Positions 45,965-58,184 of a stretch of DNA of 64,000 bases are shown here, one piece after another. The notes beneath the pieces were generated by a model. The model ran no database searches and was not told where the DNA came from. It saw only the letters and a program-made list of their open reading frames with translations. The stretch is from the NCBI RefSeq assembly GCF_030269925.1, contig NC_085116.1, positions 2,294,001-2,358,000 on the forward strand, given 5' to 3'. Positions within the stretch are counted from its first letter, which is position 1. Every line of letters begins with the position of its first letter. The position numbers and the translations under genes are program-made. This stretch comes from Bombyx mori (taxonomy: Eukaryota > Arthropoda > Insecta > Lepidoptera > Bombycidae).

Positions 45965-46036
45965 TTTTTTTTTTTTTTATGATTGAAGAATTATTGGTGG
46001 CCCGGAGGCCTTTCCAGTTTCACCAAGACAGGTGGG
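45965..46036 (-). mobile_element. 72-bp truncated retroposon with perfect target duplication
   Basis: Minus strand: cacctgtcttggtgaaactg, gaaaggcctccgggccacc, then poly-A. The 11-bp tttccgaaccg is repeated directly at both sides (45954-45964 and 46037-46047). It is the extreme 3' end of a retroposon family also seen at 18017. Confidence 0.8.
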
Positions 46037-46047
46037 TTTCCGAACCG

Positions 46048-46537
46048 TCCCGAGAATTGCCGAATTTATACGATGTCAAGAAAAGGGATGTCCAATATGC
46101 GTGTTTAAGGATGTTTAATCGATTTTTTTTCAAATTGATTAAAATTTAAATAAAAAAAAGGAAATAAATGTAATAAAAATAAAGCATAACTTTTTACGCG
46201 CGTACATAAGTACATGCACCCTTTTTTTTTGCCTCGCTTACACACAAGTAAAATACATACAATCTTAATGTTGGCGGGTCAAGTCATAGCGCGCCTGCTT
46301 ACCTTCAACCTTCATCGCCAATGAGCACTCGTTTCACAAAACATTTCGACAGCAAATTGCTGAAATTAGTATTATTCATTTCCATCGGTTTGTCCCTTGT
46401 TGGCACAGTTGGTTAGCGTTAGATTGCGCGGAGGCGTACGGAGGTCACGCGCGCACTTCTAGACAAACAATCAATGAATGAACCATATATTGGAAGGAAG
46501 ATTAAAAAGCAGCTATTCCACCCTTTATGTATCCAAA
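46048..46537. other. Unique stretch with a tRNA-like A-box
   Basis: ttggcacagttggttagcg at 46399-46417 matches a tRNA A-box (TGGCNNAGTNGG), but no proper B-box follows. Probably a decayed tRNA or SINE head. Confidence 0.35.
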
Positions 46538-46784
46538 TTTTTTATTTTTATTGCTTAGATGGGTGGACGAGCTCACAGCCCACCTGGTGTTAAGTGGTTA
46601 CTGGAGCCCATAGACATCTACAACTTAAATGCGCCACCCACCTTGAGATATAAGTTCTAAGATCTCAGTATGGTTACAACGGCTGCCCTACCCTTCAGAC
46701 CTAAACGCATTACTGCTTCACGGCAGAAATAGGCAGGGCGGTGGTACCTACCCGCGCGGACTCAGAAGAGGTCCTACCACCAGT
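46538..46784 (-). mobile_element. SINE-A short form
   Basis: Complete short form ending accagt at 46784. Confidence 0.9.
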
Positions 46785-47362
46785 AGATTAAATCATAATT
46801 AAATCTTTAACGTCAGATTATTACTAGAATTTATTCGCTGAAAATCTTAAACACAATATGATGATAATAATTAGAGCAGAATTGTGCAGTCAAGAGATTT
46901 GATGTCTGTATTTACTTAAGTTAATAAATGCTGCCAATCTGATTAAAACTTTTGTAAAAATCTACATAGCTACATAATTTTTCTATAAGAATACACGGTT
47001 TGTATTGATATTTGATAAACGCTCATAAAGATGAAATAACTTATATTTTTAATATGTTTTTTATTTTATTTTATTTTATTTTAAAAGCAGTACATGATAT
47101 AGCCAGGCTACTTTCTGCTTACCTACCGCTGAGGACTTTTACAATCGGATGTACATGTATAAAAGAGACGACGGGCCATCTTAATCAATACGCCGCGCCG
47201 AAGGACCATGTGACAAAAAAATACAAGAACCATATTTATTCATTATCATCGTCGTTCAATTCGCAAAAATAAATCAAAAAAATCTTATTTTAGTTTAGTT
47301 ATTATATGTGTATAAATATTAGTATTGCGTTGAATAAATTCCAACTACATAGTTTTTTATTG
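46785..47362. other. AT-rich stretch with a TTTTA repeat, no gene seen
   Basis: A short (TTTTA)n run at 47061-47083. A hydrophobic 86-codon ORF (47012-47272) is unrecognised. Confidence 0.35.
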
Positions 47363-47590
47363 TTAGTTATAAATTATGACAGATTGTAAGTCTATTGTCT
47401 GTGAAGAATGAGAATTAGCCAACGTTCGGTTTTGAGATATTGTTATTTCAAGGGCTTCCTTTGTGTCACATTGATAACGGGACGCACTCATTTGACCAAT
47501 TTTAAATAAAACATTACGCAGTGGTGGTATCGAGCACGTAGCCAGTAGCCGGTCGGTTTGAGAGTCGAAGCCTAGTATTGCGACGTTCAT
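47363..47590 (-). CDS. Unrecognised 75-codon ORF, coding-like
   Basis: Reads MNVAILGFDSQTDRLLATCS then IPPLRNVLFKIGQMSASRYQ, an amino-acid mix typical of real proteins, and ends at a TAA. I cannot name a family. It is on the osp strand within its presumed intron. No clear splice sites frame it. It could be a fragment of a mobile-element protein. Confidence 0.25.
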   Translation of the reverse strand: MNVAILGFDSQTDRLLATCSIPPLRNVLFKIGQMSASRYQCDTKEALEITISQNRTLANSHSSQTIDLQSVIIYN

Positions 47591-47654
47591 TTTCTAATAA
47601 CTATTTGCAAATATGTAATAATATAATTTTTGTTGTTGGCGTTTGAATGCTTGT

Positions 47655-47785
47655 TTTATTTTTAATGCATCGATGGGTTAATAGCGCATAACCCACCTTG
47701 GGTCTGAATCTGAATACAGTATTGCTTCCCGCCATAAATAGACAGGATGATGGTGCCTACCCGTGTCACAACACGCCCTAGTATG
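47655..47785 (-). mobile_element. Old SINE-A-related fragment
   Basis: aatgcatcgatgggttaata, acagtattgcttcccgccat and ggatgatggtgcctacccgt follow SINE-A order with an internal deletion. Confidence 0.55.
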
Positions 47786-48624
47786 GGAGCATACACAGAG
47801 AACGATTCGTGGGGATCTGTACTGATTGTGAACAGTTCATCTTCTGAGATATCTTTGATCGTACGAACCGGCGTTAAAATCGATATGCGTACCTACGCAA
47901 TGAGCAAGCACAGTAACACAAGCGCTTCTCTACAAAACCCATGATGAAAAACAGCATAGTTACCGATAGGTTTATCCTTATTCAAATTGCAAAGTAATTC
48001 TTGCTACAAGCAATTCATTTGTTGTAAAACCTTCAGACAGCTAAGGATACATGAAAGCCATTACTTTTCCTTCAGAGAACTGAGCAAAAAGGCAACCAAG
48101 ATGAAGGCAAAGGAAAATGTGACTTAAGGCATTGCGAATAGATCAAAATCGCGAGTCGCAGCAAATGCTTAGTAATTTTACATTCTGCAAATTCTGCTTT
48201 GTATTAGGGTCGACATTGATCGAAATTCAAAACTAACAAAATACTAATCTGAATGTCCTGTGTCCCTTTTATTTTTAAATAATGCTTTAATTTTATAATT
48301 TTCATGGTCCTACTGATGTACTAGGACGCCATTATAGGTCACTGTATGAAACAAATTAACGTCACAGTCAGAAAGGGTAAAACGTAGTCTACTGAAATAT
48401 TTTTTTCTAAAAATATCAAGATTATTCGTTCAGAAATTCTAAAAAAGAAACGAAAGCCCTGAACCAAAATGAAACATCTCCGTCTACGCACACAGCAAAT
48501 ATGATGGATCGGCTTAGAGTGCGTAGGCAAACTCCGACCGGTATGCTAATCTAGCTACAGACGACCACAGCGTACAGCAATTTCAATTGTTTTACTACCG
48601 TTCAATGTACTCGACTATACAAGT
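47786..48624. other. Unique stretch, no gene seen
   Basis: Nothing recognised. Confidence 0.35.
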
Positions 48625-48813
48625 TTACAAATTGCGGTAATGATTACTAATCGCCACCCAAATACCTGCCACAATAGTAGAAAAAAAAACAGCAAAAAAT
48701 ATGCCCAAGCCTAGTGGTGTTAAGAACCAATTATAACCGTTGGTCAGCAATTTAATCAAATTGTAATATTTACTCGGGTATTTCATCGCAAGCTCAAAAA
48801 TTGTTAAGAGCAA
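48625..48813 (-). CDS. Unrecognised 62-codon ORF with a C-terminal membrane segment
   Basis: N-terminal half KYPSKYYNLIKLLTNGYNWF, then a strongly hydrophobic run (LGLGIFFAVFFSTIVAGIWV) and a short polar tail AISNHYRNL. A membrane anchor near the C-terminus is the only feature. It could be the end of a decayed envelope-like or other membrane protein, or chance in AT-rich DNA. I do not assign a family. Confidence 0.2.
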   Translation of the reverse strand: MLLTIFELAMKYPSKYYNLIKLLTNGYNWFLTPLGLGIFFAVFFSTIVAGIWVAISNHYRNL

Positions 48814-49092
48814 TTAGGATTTTGTTATCGATATAGCTAGTTATATTATACTGGAGTATGTGCGTGTTTGCAATATTACACGGTGATAAATCGGCGGACT
48901 GTTTATAAATTCTGTGAAGACAACGCTCATCGTGTTTCATCAACAAAGGATATAGTTTTTAAAGCAAAAACCAAACACCTTAACAATGGTAAACAAACAC
49001 GCAGTGTTGACACTTCGTCTGAAATCGATTCAACAATAGCAATGAGTTACGAAACATGATCCTTGCTCATCTAAACATTTCTGAACGGAACA

Positions 49093-49156
49093 ATGGCGGC
49101 AAGATTTTCCCGCGTGATTTTGAGACGGCGCGAATGTTTCGTAGTTGTAAAAGCAG
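49093..49156 (+). CDS. Candidate first coding exon with mitochondrial-leader-like peptide
   Basis: ATG in a good context (aacaATGGCG) opens MAARFSRVILRRRECFVVVK then A, rich in arginine and hydrophobic residues with no acidic residue until the glutamate at position 14, as in mitochondrial presequences. The frame runs into a consensus donor, gcag|gtaaat, at 49157 (phase 1). I found no matching downstream exon by eye, so this is an inference from start, composition and donor. If real, it would be a gene nested on the opposite strand within the osp intron. Confidence 0.25.
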
Positions 49157-49492
49157 GTAAATTTTATACATTTTTTGTTTCTTAAGCCGTTTAAAATATT
49201 ATTATTTTATATAAGTCTCTTCATAAACTACTTCATTTTTGTTGGGGCACACGTTGATAAATTATGAAAACTAATTCTCAATACGTCAGTTATGTAAAGG
49301 AAACCACTAATAGTGTGAAATTTTCAAAAAATCTAAAATAAAGTGTAAAAATACCTAATTAATTACACACAAATGTCTCTTTGGCTAAACAACGCGTACA
49401 TTTTAACCATATTTGTTTAAAAACTCCCTATCATGGGAATCGTTGTACCGTTTACCAATCTGGAAATAATTATGCAACCGGAAACACTTTCC

Positions 49493-49898
49493 AAATTTTT
49501 ATAAATATATTACATATAAGTTTGTTTGTTTATTCTTCTAACTAGTATTTCATGGGTGGTCTACGTTTATAAAATGTACTTTTTTTTTATTGCTTAGATG
49601 GTTGGACGAGCTCACAGCCCACCTGGTGTTAAGTGGTTACTGGAGCCCATGGACATCTACAACGTAAATGCGCCACCCACCTTGAGATATAAGTTCTAAG
49701 ATCTCAGTATAGTTACAACGGCTGCCCCACCCTTCAAACCGAAACGCATTACTGCTTCACGGCAGAAATAGGCAGGGCGGTGGTACCTACCCGCGCGGAC
49801 TCACAAGAGGTCCTACCACCAGTAAATTATATTTATAATTATATTTGTTTAATGTTCTAACTAGTATTTCATGGGTGGTCTACGCTTATAAAATTTAC
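49493..49898. repeat. Direct repeats flanking a SINE (about 75-87 bp)
   Basis: Left 49493-49579 and right 49824-49898 share ttctaactagtatttcatgg, gtggtctacg and ttataaaat-tac. The left copy ends exactly at the SINE poly-T, and the right copy starts at the SINE boundary with an AT-rich, less certain left part. Confidence 0.8.
49580..49823 (-). mobile_element. SINE-A short form between direct repeats
   Basis: Complete short form ending accagt at 49823. Confidence 0.9.
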
Positions 49899-50237
49899 TT
49901 CACAGCTCGAATGTACACATGCTTTATAGATACTATTTATTATCTCTATTACGAGTCAAACGAATTCGTGTTTTAATTGAACAAGGTTTCTTCTCTATAA
50001 AATCGCTAATGAGGTGTTCCGGTTCAACGCGTAAACATCACAGGGTCACGGATAAACAAGCAATTATATTATTAACATACGCTCATGTTTATTGCTCTAT
50101 CGGAACGACAACTTAACGGTACGACTAGGGTTGTTAACTGCATCCAATTTTAGAGTTTCAACGGGTCTACGTCAAAAACCAGAAGGAAGTCTGTTTTAGC
50201 CACTTATACTGAATGTTTATTATTCTTATTATCTAAC
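49899..50237. other. Unique stretch, no gene seen
   Basis: Nothing recognised. Confidence 0.35.
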
Positions 50238-50348
50238 ACTGGCAGATGAGCTCAACACGTGTCCTCGGTGTTAAGACGTTAGAGGGGCCTATAAACATTA
50301 CAACGTCAATGCCCATCTTTACGCTCAAGGTTGAGGTCTTAGATTGGT
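50238..50348 (-). mobile_element. Old SINE-A-related fragment
   Basis: gatgagctcaacacgtgtcc, ggtgttaagacgttagaggg and acaacgtcaatgcc in SINE order. Confidence 0.5.
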
Positions 50349-53300
50349 AAAATCCAAACAAGGGCCAGTTATGACTTTGAAAAATATCCCATATATGTAT
50401 TTATCGTATATAGTAAGTTTACATGCGCTCGATGTCGGATTTTTCGTATGAAAAAAACTCATTGTCCGAATGTATGTTATGACTATCATTAAAATATACA
50501 AAATATGTAATTAATTACTATGATATTTGCCAGGCAAAGTCACATTTTTCGAAAGTCTAGCCATTCTACAGAATAAATGTTGAATGTGTACGTTATGTGG
50601 ATATGAGAAGTATTATTTTACCCGATCGAACAAAATTATAATAAGTTAGTTTGCAGAACAACAGTTTCAGCTTATTGGACGATTTCCTTTTGCTGTAGAA
50701 AAATATATAAACAACGTGGCTTAAGGTGCTTTCATAAATATAGTGTTGGCTGTGTGTTTTTGTAACTGACATCAATCTGAAGTGGCATCCCTAAGCATTT
50801 CGATTCGTTTCGGTTCTAACAAACCGGCCCGTGTTTTAGATGGGAACATGACCGATAAATATAACATAAAAAGCAGCATTACTTTTTATACGTCACGAAT
50901 GATGCGTGTTAAATATGTGTTAGTCTGTGTTTTTAGTTTACACTGCAGAGATTTTACTTCTTGGTTGATGAACTCTTTTGAACAGTCATGAAAATCAATA
51001 CGTGTTTACTCGACGATATAAAGGTACGGACGGTTTAATGCAGGAATAAAGAAAGAAATAAGCGTTTTTATTATTTTCATTTTACAATATCTGTATTTTC
51101 AAATGCTTTACAGTTTTCGTGGTCACATACGGCTAAAGCATTAATTAGATCCTAGTAATTTATAAAATTATTGAAAATCATTTTTATACAGAAACATTAA
51201 CCATTATCTTTAAGTGTGGTTTGTATGAAGTATATTCTATGTTCTATATTGGCAGTGGTTGGTCTAGGCAGTTTCGTTATTCGCTAATCATTACGCAAAT
51301 TCATATTTTTTCCAGCTTTTTTTAATTTATCGGGATTATATAAAAAGCGACTAGTAATTAAGCACGCGCTCTATAAACGCAATAATTTGGCCGTGCACAA
51401 TTAGCGCTAAGGCCCGCCTCGCTGTGTCGACTGTTCACGGTCCAATAGTAATTTAAATTACTTTATTAGATAGATAGAAAATTTATTGCACAAAAAACAG
51501 GTGCGAATGCTTACTTATCGCTATAGAGTATTATCTAACAGTTAACTTTTGGTAATTATTTTTTATGTGTAAGTTAGTATAATTGGATACTACCAGGAAT
51601 AATTTAACCTACTAATTAAAACTACTTAGCTCGCATTTAAATTTACACTTATTACATATATGCACACATACATACTTATCTTTCTAGCCATTAACACCAA
51701 GTCTCCGCTTCAGTAGTTCGTAGTATTTGAAGCTTTTAAATTGTAAATTGTGTGTAAATTGTTTTTTTTGAAATAATGAACACTAAAATTGTTATTTTTT
51801 TTAATAAAGATATATTCAAATAAAGATTTCAATATTTACTATTCGAGAGGTTATTACTAAGAAATGATAGAAAAGATCAAAGTAGTTTGTATAGACTTTT
51901 AATAAATTATATGTAAATTTGCAGGAGGCATCGTGACTCGAGAGACGTTAAGGCAATAAAACCTTAAGGAAAAAACAGCCTTTTATTGCACGGATTTAGT
52001 AGTCATATCAAAATCACATTGGTGGGCACTTTTTAAAAGTTAACGCTCTTTTAATTTGCTCTTCGTATTAATTATAAAATGTAATTCAGTCGTAAATGTT
52101 AGCGTTTAGGAATTTAAACTTCGATTATTAGGAATGTCGATGTCTCTGCTTGTTTTTTTGTTACCAAGCGACAGATAGCAGTTTACTGACGATTCATTGA
52201 AATGTCCAAATAAAAAATTGCTATAATCTTCAAACGCAAGCATTACGAAATCACCTTACGATATAATTCTTAAGGCTCGAACACAGGAACAATTTAGACT
52301 AGACCATATATTGCAGACATAGTGGCTTTGAATTTAATTCATTGGCTAAACAAACTATTCCGAGATTTGTGACAACAGCAGCCGAGCGAATTGTAACGTG
52401 ATAATTTGAATAAAGAACATTCTCTTTTAGGGCTCCGTAATCAAATGGCAGAAAACAAAACCCTATTCTGCCTGTCGATGTATTTGGCACAGACACTGTT
52501 TTAGGATTTTTCCGCCAAAAAATGTCAATTTTGTGAGGTATACATATTTAAAAACGTCGTTACAGTGTGTTTCTCTGTATTTCTAATATTTAGCTAAACC
52601 ACCAATACTGAAAATAGTAACGCACCATAGTGATATTATGGTGTATTAAAAACGCCAATTAGTAACATTGTCGATGAGAAAAAAAAACTTTCTAGAAGCT
52701 CATTGACTTTACCCGAAACTAATATGAAATTCAGCCAACTAAGATGATTTAATCAGGTGCATTAATAAAACAATGTCACACATTATACTTTACAATTTAA
52801 ATTTGCCCTGTTTAGAAAAAGAGGAAAAACTGGCATAAAACACGACATCTGACTTGAAGACTATTTTATAAACGGTACATCGGTCCGGAATAAAATGCGA
52901 ATCGAGATAACATTATTTAGCTCTCGTAGTGTCATGACAAATGAAGAGGTTTTCAAATAGCACGGTTTAATATAAAGATGTTATAATATGCTATCAGGTT
53001 ACGTTGCGCAGACATTAAGCGCCGTCAAATAGGTGTTGTATGTTTATTTTAATTGTTCGCCTTATCCGGAGTCGCGTTAGCACAGCGACCCACATAATAT
53101 TGTTATTTAGTGCGGGCAGCCCATTGTGTTACTAACGGTTCGCAGATAGCATTCAAACTTTATTTATCCGACAGTTTTCGTCAGAGCAGTACCCGTTTGT
53201 TTTGCTGCTAATTCTCTACTAGCGGGATACCGATATGATCTCTGATGACTCCGCTGTAATCGCCTATCGGTTGACATCAAAGCGAAATTACACAGTAAGG

Positions 53301-53379
53301 TCATAAAAGCGTTACAACGTTTATTAATTCGGTGTTAAAGGCGACGGCTTCGATTTCTGTTAATGTCGACACACATTAG
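50349..53379. other. 3 kb AT-rich stretch, no gene seen
   Basis: No repeat or gene recognised; short ORFs lack features. Repeat-poor compared with the rest of the window. Confidence 0.4.
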
Positions 53380-53600
53380 GCGGGTACACAAAAATGCCAG
53401 TAAGGGGCGGGGCTTGCGGCCGTTGCACCTGACGATCTCGCAGGCGCATTCCTCACGCACTCCTTTTTATGCTACACTACAAGTCAGCCCCACCATTCTA
53501 GACTGGTCCGTCACTCTCGTCGCACGTTGAAACGCCGTCGATACGTCAACGGAGCTCCCATTACGTCGGTCGTTGTACAGGAACGTACAATTCATTTTTT
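53380..53600. promoter_or_regulatory. GC-box-containing CpG-rich patch
   Basis: Contains ggggcggggc (Sp1/KLF-type GC box, 53405-53414), a cataaaaagg TATA-like box reading on the minus strand (about 53464-53473), and dense CpGs. Strand and composition would suit an internal promoter for osp isoforms, but there is no direct evidence of transcription. Confidence 0.25.
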
Positions 53601-54784
53601 TTTAAAGTATTCTCGTCTTTGTTGCCCCGTAGTTTGGTTCAAATGGATTTAGGCGCCAGCAACTGTGGTCGTAAACGTTTCAGAATAGTTTAAAGCATGG
53701 GAGTCAATATTTACAGTTGTTCGTTTGTAGGTTAGATTTATGATCCCTGTGAGTCCACAGTCGTTTTGTCGGTAGAATTAGCGGGTACACACGAAAAGGC
53801 GGTGAATTTTTAATTTGAAGCTTTTGTAAATAATATCAAATTAGAATCAACGCACCAACAGTCCCGTAGAATTTATTAAGTCCATATAATGTGCCTTTGT
53901 GATTTTTTGGGAGTCGACGAATTGTTATTAGACTTTTCATTCAATTTACGTAGAAGGTCGATCACGTATGAATGAGTATAAATTGGTTTCAATTCAATCC
54001 GCTAAACGTAAAAAATGGATGTCAACAACGTCTAGTTATAGGTATTCGTATTGTGGTATGTTTTAACCGCAAAAAAAACAGGGTCGACATAGCCAACAAA
54101 GACATAAAACGAAGACTTCGCAAAACGTTAATTTAGTTAAAACAAATAATGTTCGTGACCCACAATATGCGTGAACCCGCGTTGCGAGAAAGCGGGAAAA
54201 GCTAAATTTTCACTTCAACCTGTACTTATTAAGCACAGAACGGTAAATTTTCGCTTGTTCGTCGTTTTAAACGATTTCTTTGAACTTCTGAAATTTAGCA
54301 TCTAATTTCAAATGGATATAAGTTTTTATATGTTCCAGTTGGTTGAATTAAAAAAAATCAATAAAACCGAGATTACAATATGAAATTGTACAGATAACAA
54401 ATGCACTCACTGATAACGGACACATTGAATAATAATGTGCGTGTTAATAACAAAATAAATATGAACAATATTAAATAATGTGATCACATACGCCCTTTTC
54501 TTTTGTTGACGATTAATTTTATTGACGTGATTGTTAATAGTGCGGCTATTGGGTGGAGCATCGACCCTAGAGTTGGTTTCACGATTTTTGTTAACGACGC
54601 GACGCGAGAATTTACAGCGTTTGTTTTATCCAAAATTTACTGATGTTTAATTTCGCGTTAGCTCATGCCATTAAAAATGATAAGATTAATTGCGCTTGAT
54701 CTGTAGAAACCATCAGACTGTCGGTCTACGAGTCATCGAGGAGGTTGAGCCTGTGTTCGCAGACTGGGAACCGTAATCAAGATG
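53601..54784. other. Unique stretch, no gene seen
   Basis: Nothing recognised. Confidence 0.4.
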
Positions 54785-55065
54785 GTCTCACCTTCAGACT
54801 GGCGCAAACGCTGACGTGTCACGGCTGTTTTGGTAGTACTCAAAAGGTATTACCGCCATGGAGCCGACGATGGAGTTTCACCATTGTGGCACGATGATAC
54901 GGCGAAGCATACGTTCGCAGCGTGTACAGCCTTACGGGAGCAACGTCGTGTTCTCGGCGGTCAAATAGGACCGGACTTATCGATTTTCGTGGCTTTGATA
55001 TTCGCCAGCGACAGCTCAACATCTGAGAGTCCACCACGTTCCGCCGTTCGACTGGGGGCAGGAAG
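54785..55065 (+). pseudogene. R1-clade (TRAS/R1-like) LINE ORF2 C-terminal fragment, frameshifted
   Basis: First frame: TFRLAQTLTCHGCFG, then in other frames EPTMEFHHCG and HDDTAKHTFAACTALREQRR, followed by VLGGQIGPDLS. This is the end of R1-type LINE proteins, with the CxxC…H…C zinc knuckle (the first cysteine is replaced by F here) and the 'EQRRVL' segment. At least two frameshifts and a stop show decay. It sits directly before LINE-B pol, so the two may be neighbours by chance or by nested insertion. Confidence 0.7.
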
Positions 55066-55262
55066 ATGACCAACGCTCAGCTCCAGTCCCTCTGTATGAG
55101 GTCACGGTTCGGAGCGACCGAGGCCGAGTTCCTGCGGCGGCCTACTTGCACTCTAACGTGCCGTAAAGTTGATATTAAGAAGTGGAAAGTTGGCGGTATA
55201 TCGCGTTCCGACACGACAAGTTGTTTCTGGTCCAACGGCCTGGGCGACCTGATGGGCCACCG

Positions 55263-55897
55263 ATGACAATGGCCGACAAAGACGATTTCTTCGTAATAAG
55301 GTGACAATATACAAAATTTGCATACGTCCGGTCATGACCTATGCCAGTTTAGTGTCCGCTCACGCGGTCCGCACTAACTTAAAGCCCCTTTAACCTGTCG
55401 GTCAAGCACAGTGGTTCGTGAGAAACACGGATCTCCACGATGTTATGGAGCTGGACTCCATCAGTAGGTGTCTTCAGTTGGCATCAGTGCGGCATTTCGA
55501 GCGGCGCGATACGAAAACCCTCATGTCCTGGCCGCCAGAAACTACATACTCGATCCTGTGGACCGAATGGTAAACAGTCCACATCGCCTTAAGCACGTCA
55601 TTTCGGATCCTCCCGATCCACTATCGATGCTTTTAGGTACCTCAAGCACCGGTTACCGTTGCTTGAACCCGTCGCTGACGACGAAGGGTTCGGCGAGTAA
55701 ATTAACCTACAGACACAGCTCACTGAATTTCTCATCGGATCTTCTCAGTAGGTCGCGTTTCCGATCCGGTAGTAGATTCTAGAAGCTCTTGCTAGGGCTA
55801 ATGTTAACAACATCACCAGGTTAGAGCCCCGTGGGCTCATCTAATCGTTCTGTGAATCTAGCATGAGCCCTCGAGGTTACTAGAATAGGGAAAAAAG
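55263..55897 (+). pseudogene. LINE-B (BMC1-like) pol C-terminus and 3' UTR
   Basis: From 55263 the frame reads RRFLRNKVTIYKICIRPVMT then YASLVSAHAVRTNLKPL and a stop. After a shift it reads WFVRNTDLHDVMELDSISRC and further LQLASVRHFERRDTK. These are the classical end of Jockey-clade RT proteins (NKxxIYKxxIRPVxTYAS; WFVRNxxLHxDL). Another shift gives ILDPVDRMVNSPHRLKHVIS and PPDPLSMLL, then the 3' UTR to an A-rich end near 55897. It links the protein to all the UTR-only LINE-B copies in the window. Stops and frameshifts make it inactive. Confidence 0.8.
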
Positions 55898-58184
55898 CGA
55901 TTTTGCCAATGACTATCGCTCAGGCGTCCTTCAGGTAGCCGAGTGTGTGGTTGTAATTTTGACCGCGAACGCAACTAGTATCTCTCCCGAGCGAGATTCA
56001 GACGTTCAAGCCAAGTTGCAGGAGAGTCGTTTAATGGTTGGCTTCAGTAGTCCCAGATACCCCGGACGGCCGAATCTCGTAGGAAATTCGCAAGCCGGTC
56101 ACAAGAAAAGAACCGATTTGTTTAAATGATCATTTTTGTGGTCTTACGATGCGTTTTTTTACGTAAAATATATTAAATACCATCTTTTTTATATAAAAAA
56201 ATAAAATCTGATAAAAAAATCGGTACATTTGTAATAAATAGGTATATATTTACATTCATTCAACTTTTCTTAGAAAGAAACTTCAACTTTCTCCGGCGTC
56301 TTTAGCACAAGTGAACAAATAAAAGAAATTAGCATTTCTTTAATATGTCTCATAGCGTTTAACAACAATCATTATCCATGTTATTATCGGCGCGTCACCT
56401 GCGCATGCACATCCAAAATGGCGCGCACCACTATGCTTCGTTAGTGAAGCATTTGTCAAGATAATTGTCCGAATGTAACAATACTCAGGCTGACATTTCC
56501 ATCTATATACGACCATAATTGTGTTTGAACAATCTTTATTTATAGTACAGCAAGGTCGATATTCGGAAGTAAATATTTTGTATTATGCAGAATGGTATGG
56601 TTTTTCATGAGTAGCCTTGGCTTTGACATCGCGTCACGTGCAGCCAAAACGGATCGTTTTGTAAAATCACCTTGACAAACGACTGGCGTTATTAGTTAAT
56701 TTAAGCTAATATGTAAACCATCAAAATACTTTAAATGGTAACCGATCCATTCATACGCCAAAGTCGTACAATATTAAATTAATTTTATTCGGGAATCCAC
56801 ATTTTAATGTTGTACATTTACTTAATATCAATAATTTTTTTTTAAATACACAACGTAAAATTAGCGGCCAGCAAGCAATATTACACAAAAATGAACTTTT
56901 AGAAGAACAAATAATGCCATGGTTAGCGATTTTTAAAATCCAATCATGGCATTTGGGTAATTGTTCCCGAACCTATAGGGATTATTGGGTGTACTTAAAA
57001 CACTATATAGGGATGTAATTTTTTTTGCTTGATAGACATCGATAAGTAACTTTAAGTGCGGGCCTCAACGGGGTTAGTTATCGCGTACACAATGTTGTCA
57101 CAGGTGCCTTTACGAACGTAAGTGAGTTATTATTTATATTAAAACCGAAATTATCGAATACGTCTGCCGCCTCATTATCTGATTAAAATCCGACATAGAA
57201 GATAGATTTACCTCTTTCGCTCGCATCCTATTTTGTATAACACCGTCCTTCTCTAGACTTGTTAGTCAATTCTCCGAGTTAGATTTCTGAGTGACTGCTG
57301 TTGAACCGTATAATGTCATTGCACGTTTATTTTAATGGCAATTTAATGGCACAATATTGGCTTTTATTGTTAATGGACCGGGTACTATCGACTATTGTTA
57401 TTTATACGGATACATAGTCCTTTGATTGTTTATTCTGAGCGTTTAAGTTGGAACGACTCAAGAGTTATATTTGTTGTACAATAACGAGGTAATTACCACG
57501 TGGCCGTGAAGATCTTTTTAAGGTTATCAAGACAACTCATGGCTTATTACAACACACAGCATTTTTTCAAGTTTAGATGTCTACTGGATTATAATTCTGG
57601 TTTTGTTAACATTAAAGTTTTATTATGCAATAAACTCCAATACACAATTGAATATCAATTGTTTCACTTTATTACAATAGGAAAATGAAAATTTGATCGA
57701 TAGTATTTCGTGTTCCAATAAATTAACTGATAGAATTGTTCCCTAGCATACACTTGTATTAGTGGTCAACCTGCCATTCACACTGCTCCATTATGAAATG
57801 AATATTAGTTTTGGTACCATTATTATTTTATTGCGTAACTGGATAGTTGTACTTACAATACGCTTGATGTTGCCGGAGAACAGTGACAAAATAAAGTGGC
57901 CATTCCGACTTGACATAAGATTACGTCTCAATTGATATGATACAACTGGTATATCTCACATACCTTTGAGACCGGAAAGCATGATTGCTTCGAAACAGAT
58001 AAGGCGGGCGGGACCTTCCAGTGCTTAAAATATACCCTACCGCTAGTACCTAAGAGGAGTCAGGGCATTCAGAATAAGACAGTTCCGTATGACTACTTGA
58101 AGATAATCCTCAAATACCAGTGTATCCTAGTTTGTAAGGGTTAATTAGATCTTCTAACTAAAATATTGCACAGGAATACATATC
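55898..58184. other. AT-rich stretch, no gene seen
   Basis: No supported gene. A possible very old SINE-A scrap (cttcgaaacagataaggcgg) lies near 57985. Confidence 0.4.

Noticed and set aside
46399..46450. tRNA-like A-box ttggcacagttggttagcg
   Set aside because: The rest does not fold as a tRNA and the B-box is unrecognisable.
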